This document shows positions 16,553-25,453 of a stretch of 64,000 nt of DNA, piece by piece. The DNA lies in contig CALYBQ010000010.1 in the NCBI GenBank assembly GCA_944415565.1, positions 182,061 to 246,060 of the forward strand. Reading direction: 5' to 3'. The translations under genes and the position numbers were made by a program. Below the pieces are notes generated by a model. That model did no database searches. It was not told the origin of the DNA and saw nothing but the letters and a program-made list of their open reading frames with translations. The DNA is from an uncultured Rikenellaceae bacterium. Lineage in GTDB: Bacteria > Bacteroidota > Bacteroidia > Bacteroidales > Rikenellaceae. Within the stretch, counting starts at the first letter, position 1. Every line of letters starts with the position of its first letter.

Positions 16553-18220
16553 ATGGTGAAGAAGTTTAAATACGCGTTTCTCGGAGCGGCCGTTTTGACG
16601 GGCGTACTCGTGGTTACGGGAGCAGGAAAAGGTGATTTCCCGCTCGGAAAGAACCTCGAAATATTGGTCAACGTATTTCGCGACATCAATTTCTTTTATG
16701 TCGATGAGACGGACCCGGATAAGCTCATGAAGGATGCGGTCGTAGGGATGACCTCTAAACTCGATCCTTATACCGAATACCTTGCGGCAAAGGAGATGGA
16801 GGCTTTCACTGTGATGGCGACCGGTAAATACGGTGGTATAGGAGCTGTTATTCGTCAGAAGGGCGATTATGTGGCCATTGCCGAACCCTACGAAGGTTCG
16901 CCGGCGGACAAGGCCGGACTTCAGGCGGGAGATAAGATACTCGCCATAGATGGGGAGGACGCGAAAGGATTCTCGACAGAGATGGTCAGCACCAAATTGA
17001 AGGGCGACCCGGGAACCAGTGTGAAACTCAAGGTTCTGAAGTTTTACTCCGGCAAGGAGGAGCAGTTGTCCATACGCCGCGAGCGTATCTCGATGCAACC
17101 TGTACCGTACTACGGTTTCATAAGCGACAGTATAGGCTACATACGCCATACGGATTTTAGCGAGGATTGCAGCAGCGATTTTCGTTATGCCCTTATGGAA
17201 ATGAAGAAGACGGGCAAGCTGAAAGGGCTTGTGCTCGATTACCGCGATAATGGCGGCGGCATTATGGACGAGGCGGTGAAGATTCTCTCCATGTTCGTTC
17301 CGCGCGGAACGGAGGTTGTCAGTATGAAAGGGCGCACGCCTGAAATGTCGAAGGAGTACATTACGTCCGATTCGCCGATAGATACCGAATTGCCTTTGGC
17401 CGTGCTGGTAAGCAGTGGTTCGGCTTCGGCTGCCGAGATAGTTGCCGGGGCGATACAGGACCTCGATAGGGGCGTACTCGTGGGGCAGCGTACATTCGGA
17501 AAGGGGCTCGTGCAATCTACGAAACCGGTTGGATATAATTCGTATTTGAAAATCACGACTGCAAAGTATTATATCCCCAGCGGCAGGTGTATACAGGCTG
17601 TGGATTACGCGCACAGGGCTGAGGACGGCAGTGTGCGAAGCGTGCCCGATTCGCTTGTCAAAGAGTTCGCGACTGCTGGTGGACGTAAGGTCTATGACGG
17701 CGGCGGAGTCATGCCCGATGTGAAGGTCCCGGCCGAGTATCTCAGTACGTTCACGGTTCTGGCATATGCAAAGGGGTATGTAGAGGATTTCGTCGATGTG
17801 TATTTGCGTCAGAATCCGGAGAAGGTCGATCCCGAAACGTTCGTCGTCAGCGATGAGGCTTATGCACAGTTCGCGGAGTTCATGCAGGATAAGGATATGG
17901 ATTATAAGTCGGAGACGCTGTTGGCGCTCAATTCATTGAAAGAGAAAGCCGAACGCGAGTTGTATTACGATAAGATAAAGGATGCCGTGGCCCTCATCGA
18001 GAAGGAACTTAAAGAGGACAAGGTTGGCGATCTGCAATTGTATAAGTATCAACTCTCGGATGTCATAGCCGACGACATCGTGTTGCGGCAGCATTACAAG
18101 AAAGGCGTAATCCGCCGCGATATAGCCAAGGACAAAGAGGTGAAAGAGGCCATCCGTGTATTGTCCGACAAGGGTAGGTATGAACGTATCGTGACGTCGC
18201 AGGATACTGAAAGAAAATAA
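16553..18220 (+). CDS. S41 family C-terminal processing peptidase (CtpA/Prc type)
   Basis: A periplasmic serine protease of 555 residues that trims or degrades envelope proteins from their C-termini. A signal-anchor (KYAFLGAAVLTGVLVVTGA) is followed by a PDZ domain (KYGGIGAVIRQ...GSPADKAGLQAGDKILAIDGED), the S41 core with catalytic Ser in VSSGSASAAEIVAGAIQD and Lys in GQRTFGKGLVQ, and a helical C-terminal region (about 430-555). The start ATG 16553 lies 2 bases after the preceding stop; the open frame further upstream overlaps that gene and is not used. The histidine kinase gene follows 7 bases later. Confidence 0.92.
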   Translation: MVKKFKYAFLGAAVLTGVLVVTGAGKGDFPLGKNLEILVNVFRDINFFYVDETDPDKLMKDAVVGMTSKLDPYTEYLAAKEMEAFTVMATGKYGGIGAVIRQKGDYVAIAEPYEGSPADKAGLQAGDKILAIDGEDAKGFSTEMVSTKLKGDPGTSVKLKVLKFYSGKEEQLSIRRERISMQPVPYYGFISDSIGYIRHTDFSEDCSSDFRYALMEMKKTGKLKGLVLDYRDNGGGIMDEAVKILSMFVPRGTEVVSMKGRTPEMSKEYITSDSPIDTELPLAVLVSSGSASAAEIVAGAIQDLDRGVLVGQRTFGKGLVQSTKPVGYNSYLKITTAKYYIPSGRCIQAVDYAHRAEDGSVRSVPDSLVKEFATAGGRKVYDGGGVMPDVKVPAEYLSTFTVLAYAKGYVEDFVDVYLRQNPEKVDPETFVVSDEAYAQFAEFMQDKDMDYKSETLLALNSLKEKAERELYYDKIKDAVALIEKELKEDKVGDLQLYKYQLSDVIADDIVLRQHYKKGVIRRDIAKDKEVKEAIRVLSDKGRYERIVTSQDTERK

Positions 18221-18227
18221 CGATGCT

Positions 18228-19433
18228 ATGAAGGCGCTTGGCGGCATGCACGAAAACCGGTTGTATAAGGCCATAATCCGCAGGATATCGAAATTGTCCT
18301 TCGGCCGCCGTGTCGTAATCATCGTGGTAGGGTTGGCGATAGGTGTCACATCGCTCGTTTTTACGAGCAGTATGGCCCGGCAGCTTAGAATCAAAGAGCA
18401 GAACGAGGTCGAGCTGTGGAAGCTGGCCCTCGAACGCACGTTCGATATGGGGTACGACCCCATGTGGCAATTCATCTTCAATAACAACAACAGCATCCCG
18501 TTCCTCATGATAGAGCAGGGCAGCGAGATGAAAGTGGTCGATGCCAAACTCATACCGACCAAGGTGCTGAACGATCCGCGTCTGCTCGAAAAGTTGGTCA
18601 AGAAGATGTGGGCGAGCAACGAGCCTCTGGAGATCAAGGTCATAGACGGCAGGACGCTCTATCTTTTCTATGGCGATTCGTTGTTGCTGAAGATGCTCGT
18701 ATGGTTTCCTCTCGTGCAGATACTCGTCATCATTATCTTCATCGTTTTCGGGTTTATGACCTTCAGCTCGACCAAGCAGGATCAGCAGAACCGCGTGTGG
18801 ATAGGGCTGGCCAAGGAGACGGCCCATCAGCTCGGGACGCCGACTTCGTCGTTGCTCGGGTGGCTGGAGTATCTGCGTAGCCAGCCCGTGGACCAAGGGG
18901 CGGTGGACGAGATGGGCAAGGATATTAAACGCCTGATGAAGGTGGTCGATCGTTTTTCGAAAATAGGTTCGGAGACGGTGCTTTCGCCTGCCAACATCAA
19001 CGAGGTCGTGGGCGACAGCGTGCTGTATTTCCGCTCGAGGATTCCGAAGAACGTCACGTTATCGTATAACGGTTTGGCCATCTCGCCGGTACAGTCTATG
19101 GTCAACGTGGCGCTGTTCGAGTGGGTGGTGGAGAATCTGATGAAGAATGCTCTTGACGCCTTGCAAGGGACGGGTAGGATAGATGTCAGAATATCGGCGG
19201 ACGACAATAATGTCTATGTCGATGTGGCAGATACCGGAAAGGGTATTGCCAAGGCTAATTTCAAACGCATATTCGAGCCCGGATATACCACCAAGACTCG
19301 CGGATGGGGACTCGGACTGTCGCTGAGCAAGAGGATAATAGAGAGCTATCATCACGGAAAGATAGCGGTTTCCGAGTCGGAGATCGGCAAGGGGACCACC
19401 ATACGTATAACCCTGAAACGGAGCTATAAATAA
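18228..19433 (+). CDS. Membrane sensor histidine kinase, orphan
   Basis: A 401-residue kinase with two membrane segments (about 28-46 and 152-176) enclosing a roughly 105-residue extracytoplasmic sensor region. The phospho-acceptor His lies in LAKETAHQLGTPTSSLLGWLEYL. The HATPase domain shows the N-box ENLMKNALDAL, G1 DVADTGKGI and G2 GWGLGLSLSKRI. There is no response-regulator gene next to it, so its partner is elsewhere. The gene overlaps the DUF4271 start by one base (TAATG), so the two are translationally linked. The signal sensed is unknown; the operon context (protease, envelope proteins) hints at envelope status. Confidence 0.9.
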   Translation: MKALGGMHENRLYKAIIRRISKLSFGRRVVIIVVGLAIGVTSLVFTSSMARQLRIKEQNEVELWKLALERTFDMGYDPMWQFIFNNNNSIPFLMIEQGSEMKVVDAKLIPTKVLNDPRLLEKLVKKMWASNEPLEIKVIDGRTLYLFYGDSLLLKMLVWFPLVQILVIIIFIVFGFMTFSSTKQDQQNRVWIGLAKETAHQLGTPTSSLLGWLEYLRSQPVDQGAVDEMGKDIKRLMKVVDRFSKIGSETVLSPANINEVVGDSVLYFRSRIPKNVTLSYNGLAISPVQSMVNVALFEWVVENLMKNALDALQGTGRIDVRISADDNNVYVDVADTGKGIAKANFKRIFEPGYTTKTRGWGLGLSLSKRIIESYHHGKIAVSESEIGKGTTIRITLKRSYK

Positions 19434-20356
19434 TGGTTCAGGAGGGTTCGGCTCAAAGTATTGCAGGTGTGTCCGATGTTGCGGATACATTATCGAAAAT
19501 GCTTGTTAATTCGGTTGAACTCCCCGTGTCGGCAATTGATGCCCATGCAGACTCCGTAATGCGGGCGGTGGACGGAATTTTACCTGTCGTAGATACGTTG
19601 ACCGTGTCGCCGGAGCAGATGTTCGGTCCGGCCTCGTATATTTCGGCAGTGGGAGGGGTGGGCGATGCGGTGGCTTGTGCCGAATCGTTGCTCGCCGACA
19701 ATCTGATATTCAAGATAGCCGTACTGCTTTGCTTTGCAGGGTATTGTGTCACGCTCTATATGTACCGCCAGCAGACGCCTGCATTGCTGAGTGTTTTCCG
19801 CAGTAAGCTGTATGTGGACAACCTGTTGGGAGAGCGGAACTATACGTTCGATACTTTTTTGAATGCCGCGGTCGGTTTGGGCATCCTCGCCCTGAGCCTA
19901 TCCGGAATAAGGGTTGCCGATATTCTGGTCGGGGCCCGGATGGCCGATGTGCTTTCGGAATGGGCCGTGACGCTGCTCGCTCCTGTTGTGTGGTTGCTTC
20001 TGGGGGTTATTTTTGCATATCAGTTGGTGGTGCTTAATGCGAGCGGGGCTATTACTTACAGCCAGAAATTCGTGTCGGACCTGCGCTACCTGCGTAAAGT
20101 AAATTTTTCGGTTGCTTCGGTACTGCTTACGCCGCTCTTCCTGATGTATGCAATGTCCGGTCAGACCGGTTTCTCTGCCTTATCGGTTATCATTCTGGTC
20201 GTTATTTTGGGCGTCGGTGTTTTTCATCTCGAACGGACGTATTTATTGTTTGTTGACGAAAAAATTTCAAAATTGTATTGGTTTTTGTACCTTTGCACCG
20301 TTGAAATTTTTCCCGTTACGCTCTTGCTGCTTTCTGCACGAAAGTTCTTCATCTAA
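19433..20356 (+). CDS. DUF4271 membrane protein
   Basis: A 307-residue Bacteroidota-specific protein. About 100 N-terminal residues without membrane segments are followed by six or so membrane helices (for example LIFKIAVLLCFAGYCVTLYMY and TLLAPVVWLLLGVIFAYQLVVL). Function is unknown. Its position directly upstream of hemD and rnpA is the usual order in this phylum. The start ATG shares its A with the kinase stop codon. The last about 90 bases carry a promoter for hemD. Confidence 0.8.
   Translation: MVQEGSAQSIAGVSDVADTLSKMLVNSVELPVSAIDAHADSVMRAVDGILPVVDTLTVSPEQMFGPASYISAVGGVGDAVACAESLLADNLIFKIAVLLCFAGYCVTLYMYRQQTPALLSVFRSKLYVDNLLGERNYTFDTFLNAAVGLGILALSLSGIRVADILVGARMADVLSEWAVTLLAPVVWLLLGVIFAYQLVVLNASGAITYSQKFVSDLRYLRKVNFSVASVLLTPLFLMYAMSGQTGFSALSVIILVVILGVGVFHLERTYLLFVDEKISKLYWFLYLCTVEIFPVTLLLLSARKFFI
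20265..20295 (+). promoter_or_regulatory. Internal promoter for hemD
   Basis: TTTC (20265-20268), a 19-base spacer and TACCTTTG (20288-20295) closely match the Bacteroidota promoter. It lies inside the 3' end of the DUF4271 gene, about 90 bases before the hemD start. Confidence 0.6.
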
Positions 20357-20387
20357 GTCGGCTACGGGAGATAAAAACGTTTGGGTT

Positions 20388-21308
20388 TTGAAGGTAAAAA
20401 ACATTTTAGTGTCTCAGCCAGCTCCCGCAGTGGCAGAGAAGTCTCCTTACTACGAGATCGTCAAAAAATACGGGGCAAATGTGGACTATCGTCCATTCAT
20501 ACGTGTTGAGGGTGTCAGCCTGAAGGAATTTCGCAGCCAGAGGGTAGAGATATTGGACCATACGGCTGTGATATTCACGAGCCGGACGACGGTCGATCAT
20601 TTCTTCAGGATATGTGAGGACGCGCGTATAACCGTACCGGAAACCATGAAGTATATATGCAATACGGAGACGGTCGCACTTTACCTGCAAAAATATATCG
20701 TCTATCGTAAACGCAAAATCTCGTTCGCCGACGGCTCTTTCACCAATTTCATGGAGCTTATCATGAAATACAAGGACGAGAAGATGCTTCTGGTTCTTTC
20801 CGAGCCATATAAGCCGGAGATTGCCGAAACGATGGAGAAGCTGAAACTCAATTTCCACAAAGTAATACTTTCGCGTACCGTAAGTGCGGATTTGAGCGAT
20901 GTCGATAAATCGAAGTACGACTTGTTCGTGTTCTTCAGTCCATCGGAGATAATATCGCTCACGTCTAATTTCGGTGCGGAGAACCTGCCGCATCTGGCGA
21001 CTTTCGGAGACGGAACGACGCGTGCCGCTATCAATGCCGGATTGTCGGTTTCGGTAAAGGCGCCTACACCGGAGGCTCCCTCTATGGCCAAGGCAATCGA
21101 CATATATATCGGGAAGGTGAACTCCGGCAAGGAGGTCGCACCTGTCGAATTGGTGGAGAACAGGCAGGCCGACGATTTCATCAAGAAGGCTCAGGATTCG
21201 AAATCGGGAAAGAAAAGCAAACCGCGCGTGTGCGTAGGAACAGCCAAGACAGCCGATAAGCAGCCGAAAACAGGTACGCTTTCCGCATCTATGAAGGCTA
21301 AGGCCTAA
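20388..21308 (+). CDS. hemD: Uroporphyrinogen-III synthase HemD
   Basis: HemD closes hydroxymethylbilane to uroporphyrinogen III. Bacteroidota versions begin KVKNILVSQPAPAVAEKSPYYEI, as here. The two Rossmann-like halves are seen in HTAVIFTSRTTVDHFF and YDLFVFFSPSEIISL, ending with ATFGDGTTRAAINAGLSVSVKAPTPEAPSMAKAID. No ATG fits; TTG 20388 gives the family start, and the longer frame upstream overlaps DUF4271. The last about 55 residues form a Lys/Ala-rich, probably disordered tail beyond the normal domain end. A separate promoter lies upstream. The family is poorly conserved, so the call leans on the Bacteroidota-type N-terminus and gene order. Confidence 0.85.
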   Translation: MKVKNILVSQPAPAVAEKSPYYEIVKKYGANVDYRPFIRVEGVSLKEFRSQRVEILDHTAVIFTSRTTVDHFFRICEDARITVPETMKYICNTETVALYLQKYIVYRKRKISFADGSFTNFMELIMKYKDEKMLLVLSEPYKPEIAETMEKLKLNFHKVILSRTVSADLSDVDKSKYDLFVFFSPSEIISLTSNFGAENLPHLATFGDGTTRAAINAGLSVSVKAPTPEAPSMAKAIDIYIGKVNSGKEVAPVELVENRQADDFIKKAQDSKSGKKSKPRVCVGTAKTADKQPKTGTLSASMKAKA

Positions 21309-21368
21309 GCGACTTGGCCGGAGCGGGATGCCCGTTCGGACGAGAAAAATCATATTATACGTAACGCC

Positions 21369-21749
21369 GTGGATAATAACAGACTGCTCAAACAGGAACG
21401 GCTTTCGGGGCGCAAGCGCATCGGAACGCTCTTTTCTGACGGGAGCAGCGGTTTCTCATACCCGTTCAGGTATGTATTCGTCATCTCTGATGATGAGTCC
21501 TGCGGCGGTGTGAGCCTATTGGTATCAGTACCCAAGAAGAACCATAAGAGGGCGGTCAAGCGCAATAAGGTCAAGCGCCGCACCCGAGAAGCGTTCCGTC
21601 TGGCCAAATCCGACGTGTCGGGCATGGCTGCGGAGGGCGGTAAACGGGTGGATATGGCGTTGATCTATGTCTCGAAAGAGATAGAGGAATACAGAACGAT
21701 AGAAAATGCGGTCGGAAAGATTCTGGCGGAAATCGCTGGGCATATTTAA
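21369..21749 (+). CDS. rnpA: Ribonuclease P protein component RnpA
   Basis: The protein subunit of RNase P, which helps the catalytic RNA remove 5' leaders from pre-tRNAs. The 126-residue basic protein carries the family signature [21 protein letters not shown] in its RNA-binding helix and the N-terminal [15 protein letters not shown]. The start is GTG 21369. Its end overlaps the yidD start by 44 bases in another frame. hemD-rnpA-yidD is the common order in this phylum. Confidence 0.93.
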   Translation: MDNNRLLKQERLSGRKRIGTLFSDGSSGFSYPFRYVFVISDDESCGGVSLLVSVPKKNHKRAVKRNKVKRRTREAFRLAKSDVSGMAAEGGKRVDMALIYVSKEIEEYRTIENAVGKILAEIAGHI

Positions 21750-21966
21750 GGTCGTGGCGACCTTTCCTTTCGTGGTGTTGATACGGTTTTATCAATACTG
21801 CATCTCTCCGTTTGTCCCCAAAGTGTGCCGCTACGAACCATCGTGTTCGGTTTACGCCGTAGAGGCGTTGCGTAAACACGGTCTGATAAAGGGAGGTTAC
21901 CTCGCCATAAAACGCATATTGTCGTGTAATCCGTGGGGCGGCAGCGGCTACGATCCTGTGCCATAA
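21706..21966 (+). CDS. yidD: Membrane protein insertion efficiency factor YidD
   Basis: YidD is a small membrane-associated protein that assists YidC-dependent insertion. The family core is complete: [37 protein letters not shown], with three Cys, and [27 protein letters not shown] at the end. ATG 21706 lies within rnpA, overlapping by 44 bases; no later ATG precedes the conserved region. The roughly 300 bases downstream, up to the convergent gene, show no gene. Confidence 0.93.
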   Translation: MRSERFWRKSLGIFKVVATFPFVVLIRFYQYCISPFVPKVCRYEPSCSVYAVEALRKHGLIKGGYLAIKRILSCNPWGGSGYDPVP

Positions 21967-22264
21967 TGCAACATGGTGTTTTATAGCAATTAGGCCATTG
22001 TGTGTGGAATCTTTGTCTGTGCTATGAAGTGGGCTGTATCTTGTGTTTGGCGGATGTGGCTGGCGCTAAATGAACCAAAAATATTTGTTCCCGTATTCAG
22101 ATTTATAAACTTTCCCCGCGATTCTGCATCATTTGAGCCTATATTCCAATAACAAGCTGCATAAGCAATATGACCGGCAGGTAAATACTGCCGCCAATTT
22201 GGAATTGCCGTAAATGATTGGCGTTTTGCGTAGAATTATCAGTCCCCGAGTATTGGTCCCGTGA

Positions 22265-22894
22265 CTAAAATACCCACTCGGTCGTTTTAGGAGCCGTATT
22301 GTTGGTGGTAGGCTGAACGGCAGGCGTTTCCGTACTCGGAGTTGTCACTTCCGCACCTTCATTTTCCTGAGATTGTTCTGCCGCAGCCGCTTCGCGTTGT
22401 TTGGCCGAAGCAAGGTACTGGCTCGAAGCTATATCCTTACCCGATTTGCCAAATTCGGTTATCGGGATGTCTTCCTGTACGATGAACGGTTTCGATGGGA
22501 ATAGCTTTTCCGCTTTGGCTTTCATCATGGTGACTTCGTCTACTGTCAGGCAGTTGCCGACAAGTACCTTCCAATACGATGTCCTGTCGTACACTACGTA
22601 TGTTGGTACGTCCGGATAGTGTTGTTTGAATGTCGCTTCGGCTTCGAATGCGCCCGCTCTGGCCGACTGGTTCTTCTCCATGAAAACGCATACCCTGTGT
22701 CCCTTCACGATCTGATTCGCGACTGGTTTATCGAGCCTCTCAACGAGTAGCTTGGACATGCCTTTCTCGCTTACGGACGATGTTACGCCGTATACCGAAT
22801 CGGGCTGTGCGAGGCGGTATGTCGTGAATTGTGTCCCTTGGGCGCAAAGCCATAGCGGGAACAGCGCCAATAGTGTCAGTATCCTGTATTTCAT
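22265..22894 (-). CDS. Secreted SPOR-like domain protein
   Basis: A 209-residue protein with a cleavable signal peptide (KYRILTLLALFPLWLCAQG). A central region ending VYDRTSYWKVLVGNCLTVDEVTMMKAKAEKLFPSKPFIVQEDI resembles SPOR domains, which bind denuded peptidoglycan at division septa. The last about 50 residues are Ala/Gln/Glu/Thr/Pro-rich and look disordered. It is the last gene of a minus-strand operon, one base after the LEA-like lipoprotein gene. The SPOR assignment rests on fold pattern, not a full motif match. Confidence 0.65.
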   Translation of the reverse strand: MKYRILTLLALFPLWLCAQGTQFTTYRLAQPDSVYGVTSSVSEKGMSKLLVERLDKPVANQIVKGHRVCVFMEKNQSARAGAFEAEATFKQHYPDVPTYVVYDRTSYWKVLVGNCLTVDEVTMMKAKAEKLFPSKPFIVQEDIPITEFGKSGKDIASSQYLASAKQREAAAAEQSQENEGAEVTTPSTETPAVQPTTNNTAPKTTEWVF

Positions 22895-22895
22895 G

Positions 22896-23387
22896 TTATT
22901 CTATCATATTGCGGAAATCCTCGTCGGTCAAGCCTATGGATTTGAGGAATTTGTCCAGCGGTTCGTCCGCAAAGTTAAACTTTTTGCTCAACATTCCGCT
23001 CTTTACTTTCACTTCGCCGCTCACGGTGAATTCGCCGGGACGTTGTGCGAGCTTCCCAAGCGAAATAAGCATCTGCATCTGGTTGAGTGATACGCGTAGC
23101 GGTAGTTCTACGATCCCGGATGTACGTTTGCGTATGGTGATGTCGTCTGCTTTGATACGCACGAGAGTCTTTTTGCCGTCGTTTATCGTTAACTGCCCGC
23201 CACGCAGGTGTATCGTTTTGCGTGAGCCGTTCTCTACATCGAAACGCAACGTTGCTCTGGAATATCCGTGGCTTTCGATGCCGGCGAAGCTTTTGACCTT
23301 TATCTGGTCGGCGATCTTGTCGGGGTTGGCGCACGAGGACAGTGCTATGACTGCCGCTAAGAATATTCCTGCGATGCGTATTTTCAT
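22896..23387 (-). CDS. LEA14-like lipoprotein
   Basis: A 163-residue lipoprotein with signal and lipobox IALSSCANP. The mature part is beta-rich, with the pattern SRATLRFDVENGSRKTIHLRGGQLTIND and TSGIVELPLRVSLNQMQ, resembling LEA type 2/WHy domains that often bind hydrophobic ligands. Function is unknown. ATG 23387 overlaps the ubiE stop (ATGA), so expression is coupled to ubiE; the longer upstream frame is rejected for that reason. Confidence 0.7.
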   Translation of the reverse strand: MKIRIAGIFLAAVIALSSCANPDKIADQIKVKSFAGIESHGYSRATLRFDVENGSRKTIHLRGGQLTINDGKKTLVRIKADDITIRKRTSGIVELPLRVSLNQMQMLISLGKLAQRPGEFTVSGEVKVKSGMLSKKFNFADEPLDKFLKSIGLTDEDFRNMIE

Positions 23388-24103
23388 CTTTTTTCTCCTT
23401 TGTATATCCTCGCGATGCCGAAGAACAACGCTTTGGACTTTACGTTTGCGTATCCGCACTCCCACATGAGTTCGGTAAATCGTTCCCAGTCGGGAAATTC
23501 TACGACCGATTCCGGCAGGTATGTGTAGGCATCCTTGTCTCCGGAGACCTTGCCGCCTACCAATGGCAGCCATTTACGGAAATAGAAACGGTAAATCGGT
23601 GCGAATATTTTGCCGCGCGGCATGGAAAATTCCATGATGAATACCATTCCCTTGCGGCGGAGTACCCGGTGCATCTCACGGAGTCCGGCGCCGATGTCGT
23701 GGAAATTGCGTACCCCGAACACAACCGTCACCGCATCGAAACTGCCATCCGCATACGGGAGTTTCTCAGCCTCCGCCACTTCGAGTTTTATCCTCTCCGA
23801 TAGGTGTTTCTTGGCTATCTTTTTTTCGGCTATCGACAGCATCCCTTCGGAAGGGTCGGCTCCCGTTATGTGTGCCCCCCTCATGCGTTTCGCCAGAACG
23901 ATGGCCATGTCGCCGGTTCCGGTAGCGAGGTCGAGAATATGTTTAGGATAGAGCTTGGCGACTATTTTCGCCATTTTTTTACGCCATAGGCGGGCCACAC
24001 GCAGCGACATGATGTCGTTCAGGCGGTCGTATGCCGGGGCGATGCGGTCGAACATCTCTCGTACCTGTTCCCCTTTCGGGCGTATTTCGTCGTACGGTTT
24101 CAT
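23384..24103 (-). CDS. ubiE: Demethylmenaquinone methyltransferase UbiE/MenG
   Basis: A SAM-dependent methyltransferase, the last step of menaquinone synthesis in an anaerobic lineage that lacks ubiquinone. Motifs are HILDLATGTGDMAIVLAKRM (SAM motif I), ADPSEGMLSIA, FDAVTVVFGVRNFHD (UbiE signature) and LREMHRVLRRKG. ATG 24103 overlaps the permease stop (ATGA); the frame upstream of it is inside the permease gene and is not used. With mqnA at about 30 kb, the window has two menaquinone genes, and mqnA implies the futalosine route. Confidence 0.93.
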   Translation of the reverse strand: MKPYDEIRPKGEQVREMFDRIAPAYDRLNDIMSLRVARLWRKKMAKIVAKLYPKHILDLATGTGDMAIVLAKRMRGAHITGADPSEGMLSIAEKKIAKKHLSERIKLEVAEAEKLPYADGSFDAVTVVFGVRNFHDIGAGLREMHRVLRRKGMVFIMEFSMPRGKIFAPIYRFYFRKWLPLVGGKVSGDKDAYTYLPESVVEFPDWERFTELMWECGYANVKSKALFFGIARIYKGEKR

Positions 24104-25350
24104 TGATATCGTATCGTTGTGTCTGGTTTTATGCGTGATATAACGAGTGTCGGTATCGACAGCAGGGCTATTATCAGTATGAACGATCCTGCGTTGAGCG
24201 CCACGAGCCATGTCCAGTCGATGCTGATGGGGACTTCCGCGAGGAAATATCCCGATTGGTTGAGCGTCACCAGACCGGTGTACTTCTGGAGCAGGCATAG
24301 GGCTATGCCGACTATGTTACCCCACATCATACCCGTCAAGATCAAGTATGAGGAGCGTATGAGGAACATCTTCTGTAGCGCCGGGTTGCTCATGCCGATG
24401 GCTTTCAGCACACCTATCATACGCGTGCGTTCGAGCAGGATTATCAGCAGTGCAGAGATCATGTTGAGCAGGGCTACAAGCAGCATGATTATGATTATGA
24501 CGAGCGCGTTCACATCGTGCGCCTTGAGCCAGTCGAACATCTGGGGATAACGCCGTTTTACATCGACGACCATAAGATTGTCGCTCTCCGGGTCCCAGTT
24601 GTCGAAAACCGTATCGTAAACCTCGTCGGTGAATCTTTCGAGGTCGTTGAAGTCGTATGTGTCGGCCTCATACCCCGTAATTTGGTCGTGCTTCCAGCCT
24701 GATATGCGTTGCACATTGCGGATGTCGGTCGGGACCACCATCAGGTCCAACTCTTCGAAGCCAGAGCTGTATATTCCCGTCACCTTGAATTGGGACCGGC
24801 GCGGCGGCGTGTCGGGCTGAACGAACATCATCTCTACCTTGTCGCCTGTGCCTATCCTGAGCAGGTCGGACAGCGAGCGTGAGATTATTATGTCGCGAGT
24901 CAGCACTGAATCGCCTATCGTTGGAAGCTCGCCCTCCTCCATGTGCTGGCTGAAAAACGACCAGTCGTAGTCGGCTCCGACGCCCTTGAGCATCACACCC
25001 TGCATGGCGTCGCGTGTCTTGACGATGCCTCCTTTTATGGCGTATACGTTAAGGTTCTTGAGTCCTCGGACACGGCTTAATGCCTCTTCCAGTTTGGTGT
25101 CGCGTATTATGGGTCTCGTTTCGAGGGAATTGCCGCCGCTCATGGCCGTGACCTGTACGTGGCCGCCGAAACCTACCAGTTTGTCCGATATTTCACGCTT
25201 GAATCCGGTTATGACGGCTAAAGATACGATCATGACGGCGATACTTATGGCCACCGTGACGGTCGCGATGGTTACCATCACGTTCCTGCGGCCGCCGCTG
25301 CGTCCGGCGAGTCTCCGTGCGAGGAAAAATTCGGTGTTTAAGTGGCTCAT
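24100..25350 (-). CDS. LolC/LolE-type ABC transporter permease (FtsX/MacB fold)
   Basis: A 416-residue inner-membrane protein with the family layout: one N-terminal membrane helix (RRNVMVTIATVTVAISIAVMIVSLAVITGFKREI), a periplasmic domain of about 210 residues, then three C-terminal helices (ALVIIIIMLLVALLNMISALLIIL and following). NMISALLIILLERTRMIGVLKAIGM is typical of LolC/E. Such permeases lift lipoproteins from the inner membrane to LolA. The ATPase gene is not adjacent. ATG 25350 starts MSHLNTEFFLARRLAG as in relatives. It is first of a four-gene operon with ubiE and two envelope proteins, divergent from the SDR gene. Confidence 0.88.
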   Translation of the reverse strand: MSHLNTEFFLARRLAGRSGGRRNVMVTIATVTVAISIAVMIVSLAVITGFKREISDKLVGFGGHVQVTAMSGGNSLETRPIIRDTKLEEALSRVRGLKNLNVYAIKGGIVKTRDAMQGVMLKGVGADYDWSFFSQHMEEGELPTIGDSVLTRDIIISRSLSDLLRIGTGDKVEMMFVQPDTPPRRSQFKVTGIYSSGFEELDLMVVPTDIRNVQRISGWKHDQITGYEADTYDFNDLERFTDEVYDTVFDNWDPESDNLMVVDVKRRYPQMFDWLKAHDVNALVIIIIMLLVALLNMISALLIILLERTRMIGVLKAIGMSNPALQKMFLIRSSYLILTGMMWGNIVGIALCLLQKYTGLVTLNQSGYFLAEVPISIDWTWLVALNAGSFILIIALLSIPTLVISRIKPDTTIRYQ

Positions 25351-25402
25351 CTGTCCCGGATAGGTGTGTTTATCGTGCAAAGTAACATAAAAATCACGAG
25401 GG

Positions 25403-25436
25403 TTTGTAAAAGTTCTGCCAAATCTTGGTATTTTTA
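25403..25436 (+). promoter_or_regulatory. Probable promoter for the SDR gene
   Basis: TTTG (25403-25406) and TATTTTTA (25429-25436), 22 bases apart, match the Bacteroidota promoter with one mismatch in the -7 box. The start codon is at 25454. Confidence 0.4.
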
Positions 25437-25453
25437 CAGAAAATAAAGATGAC

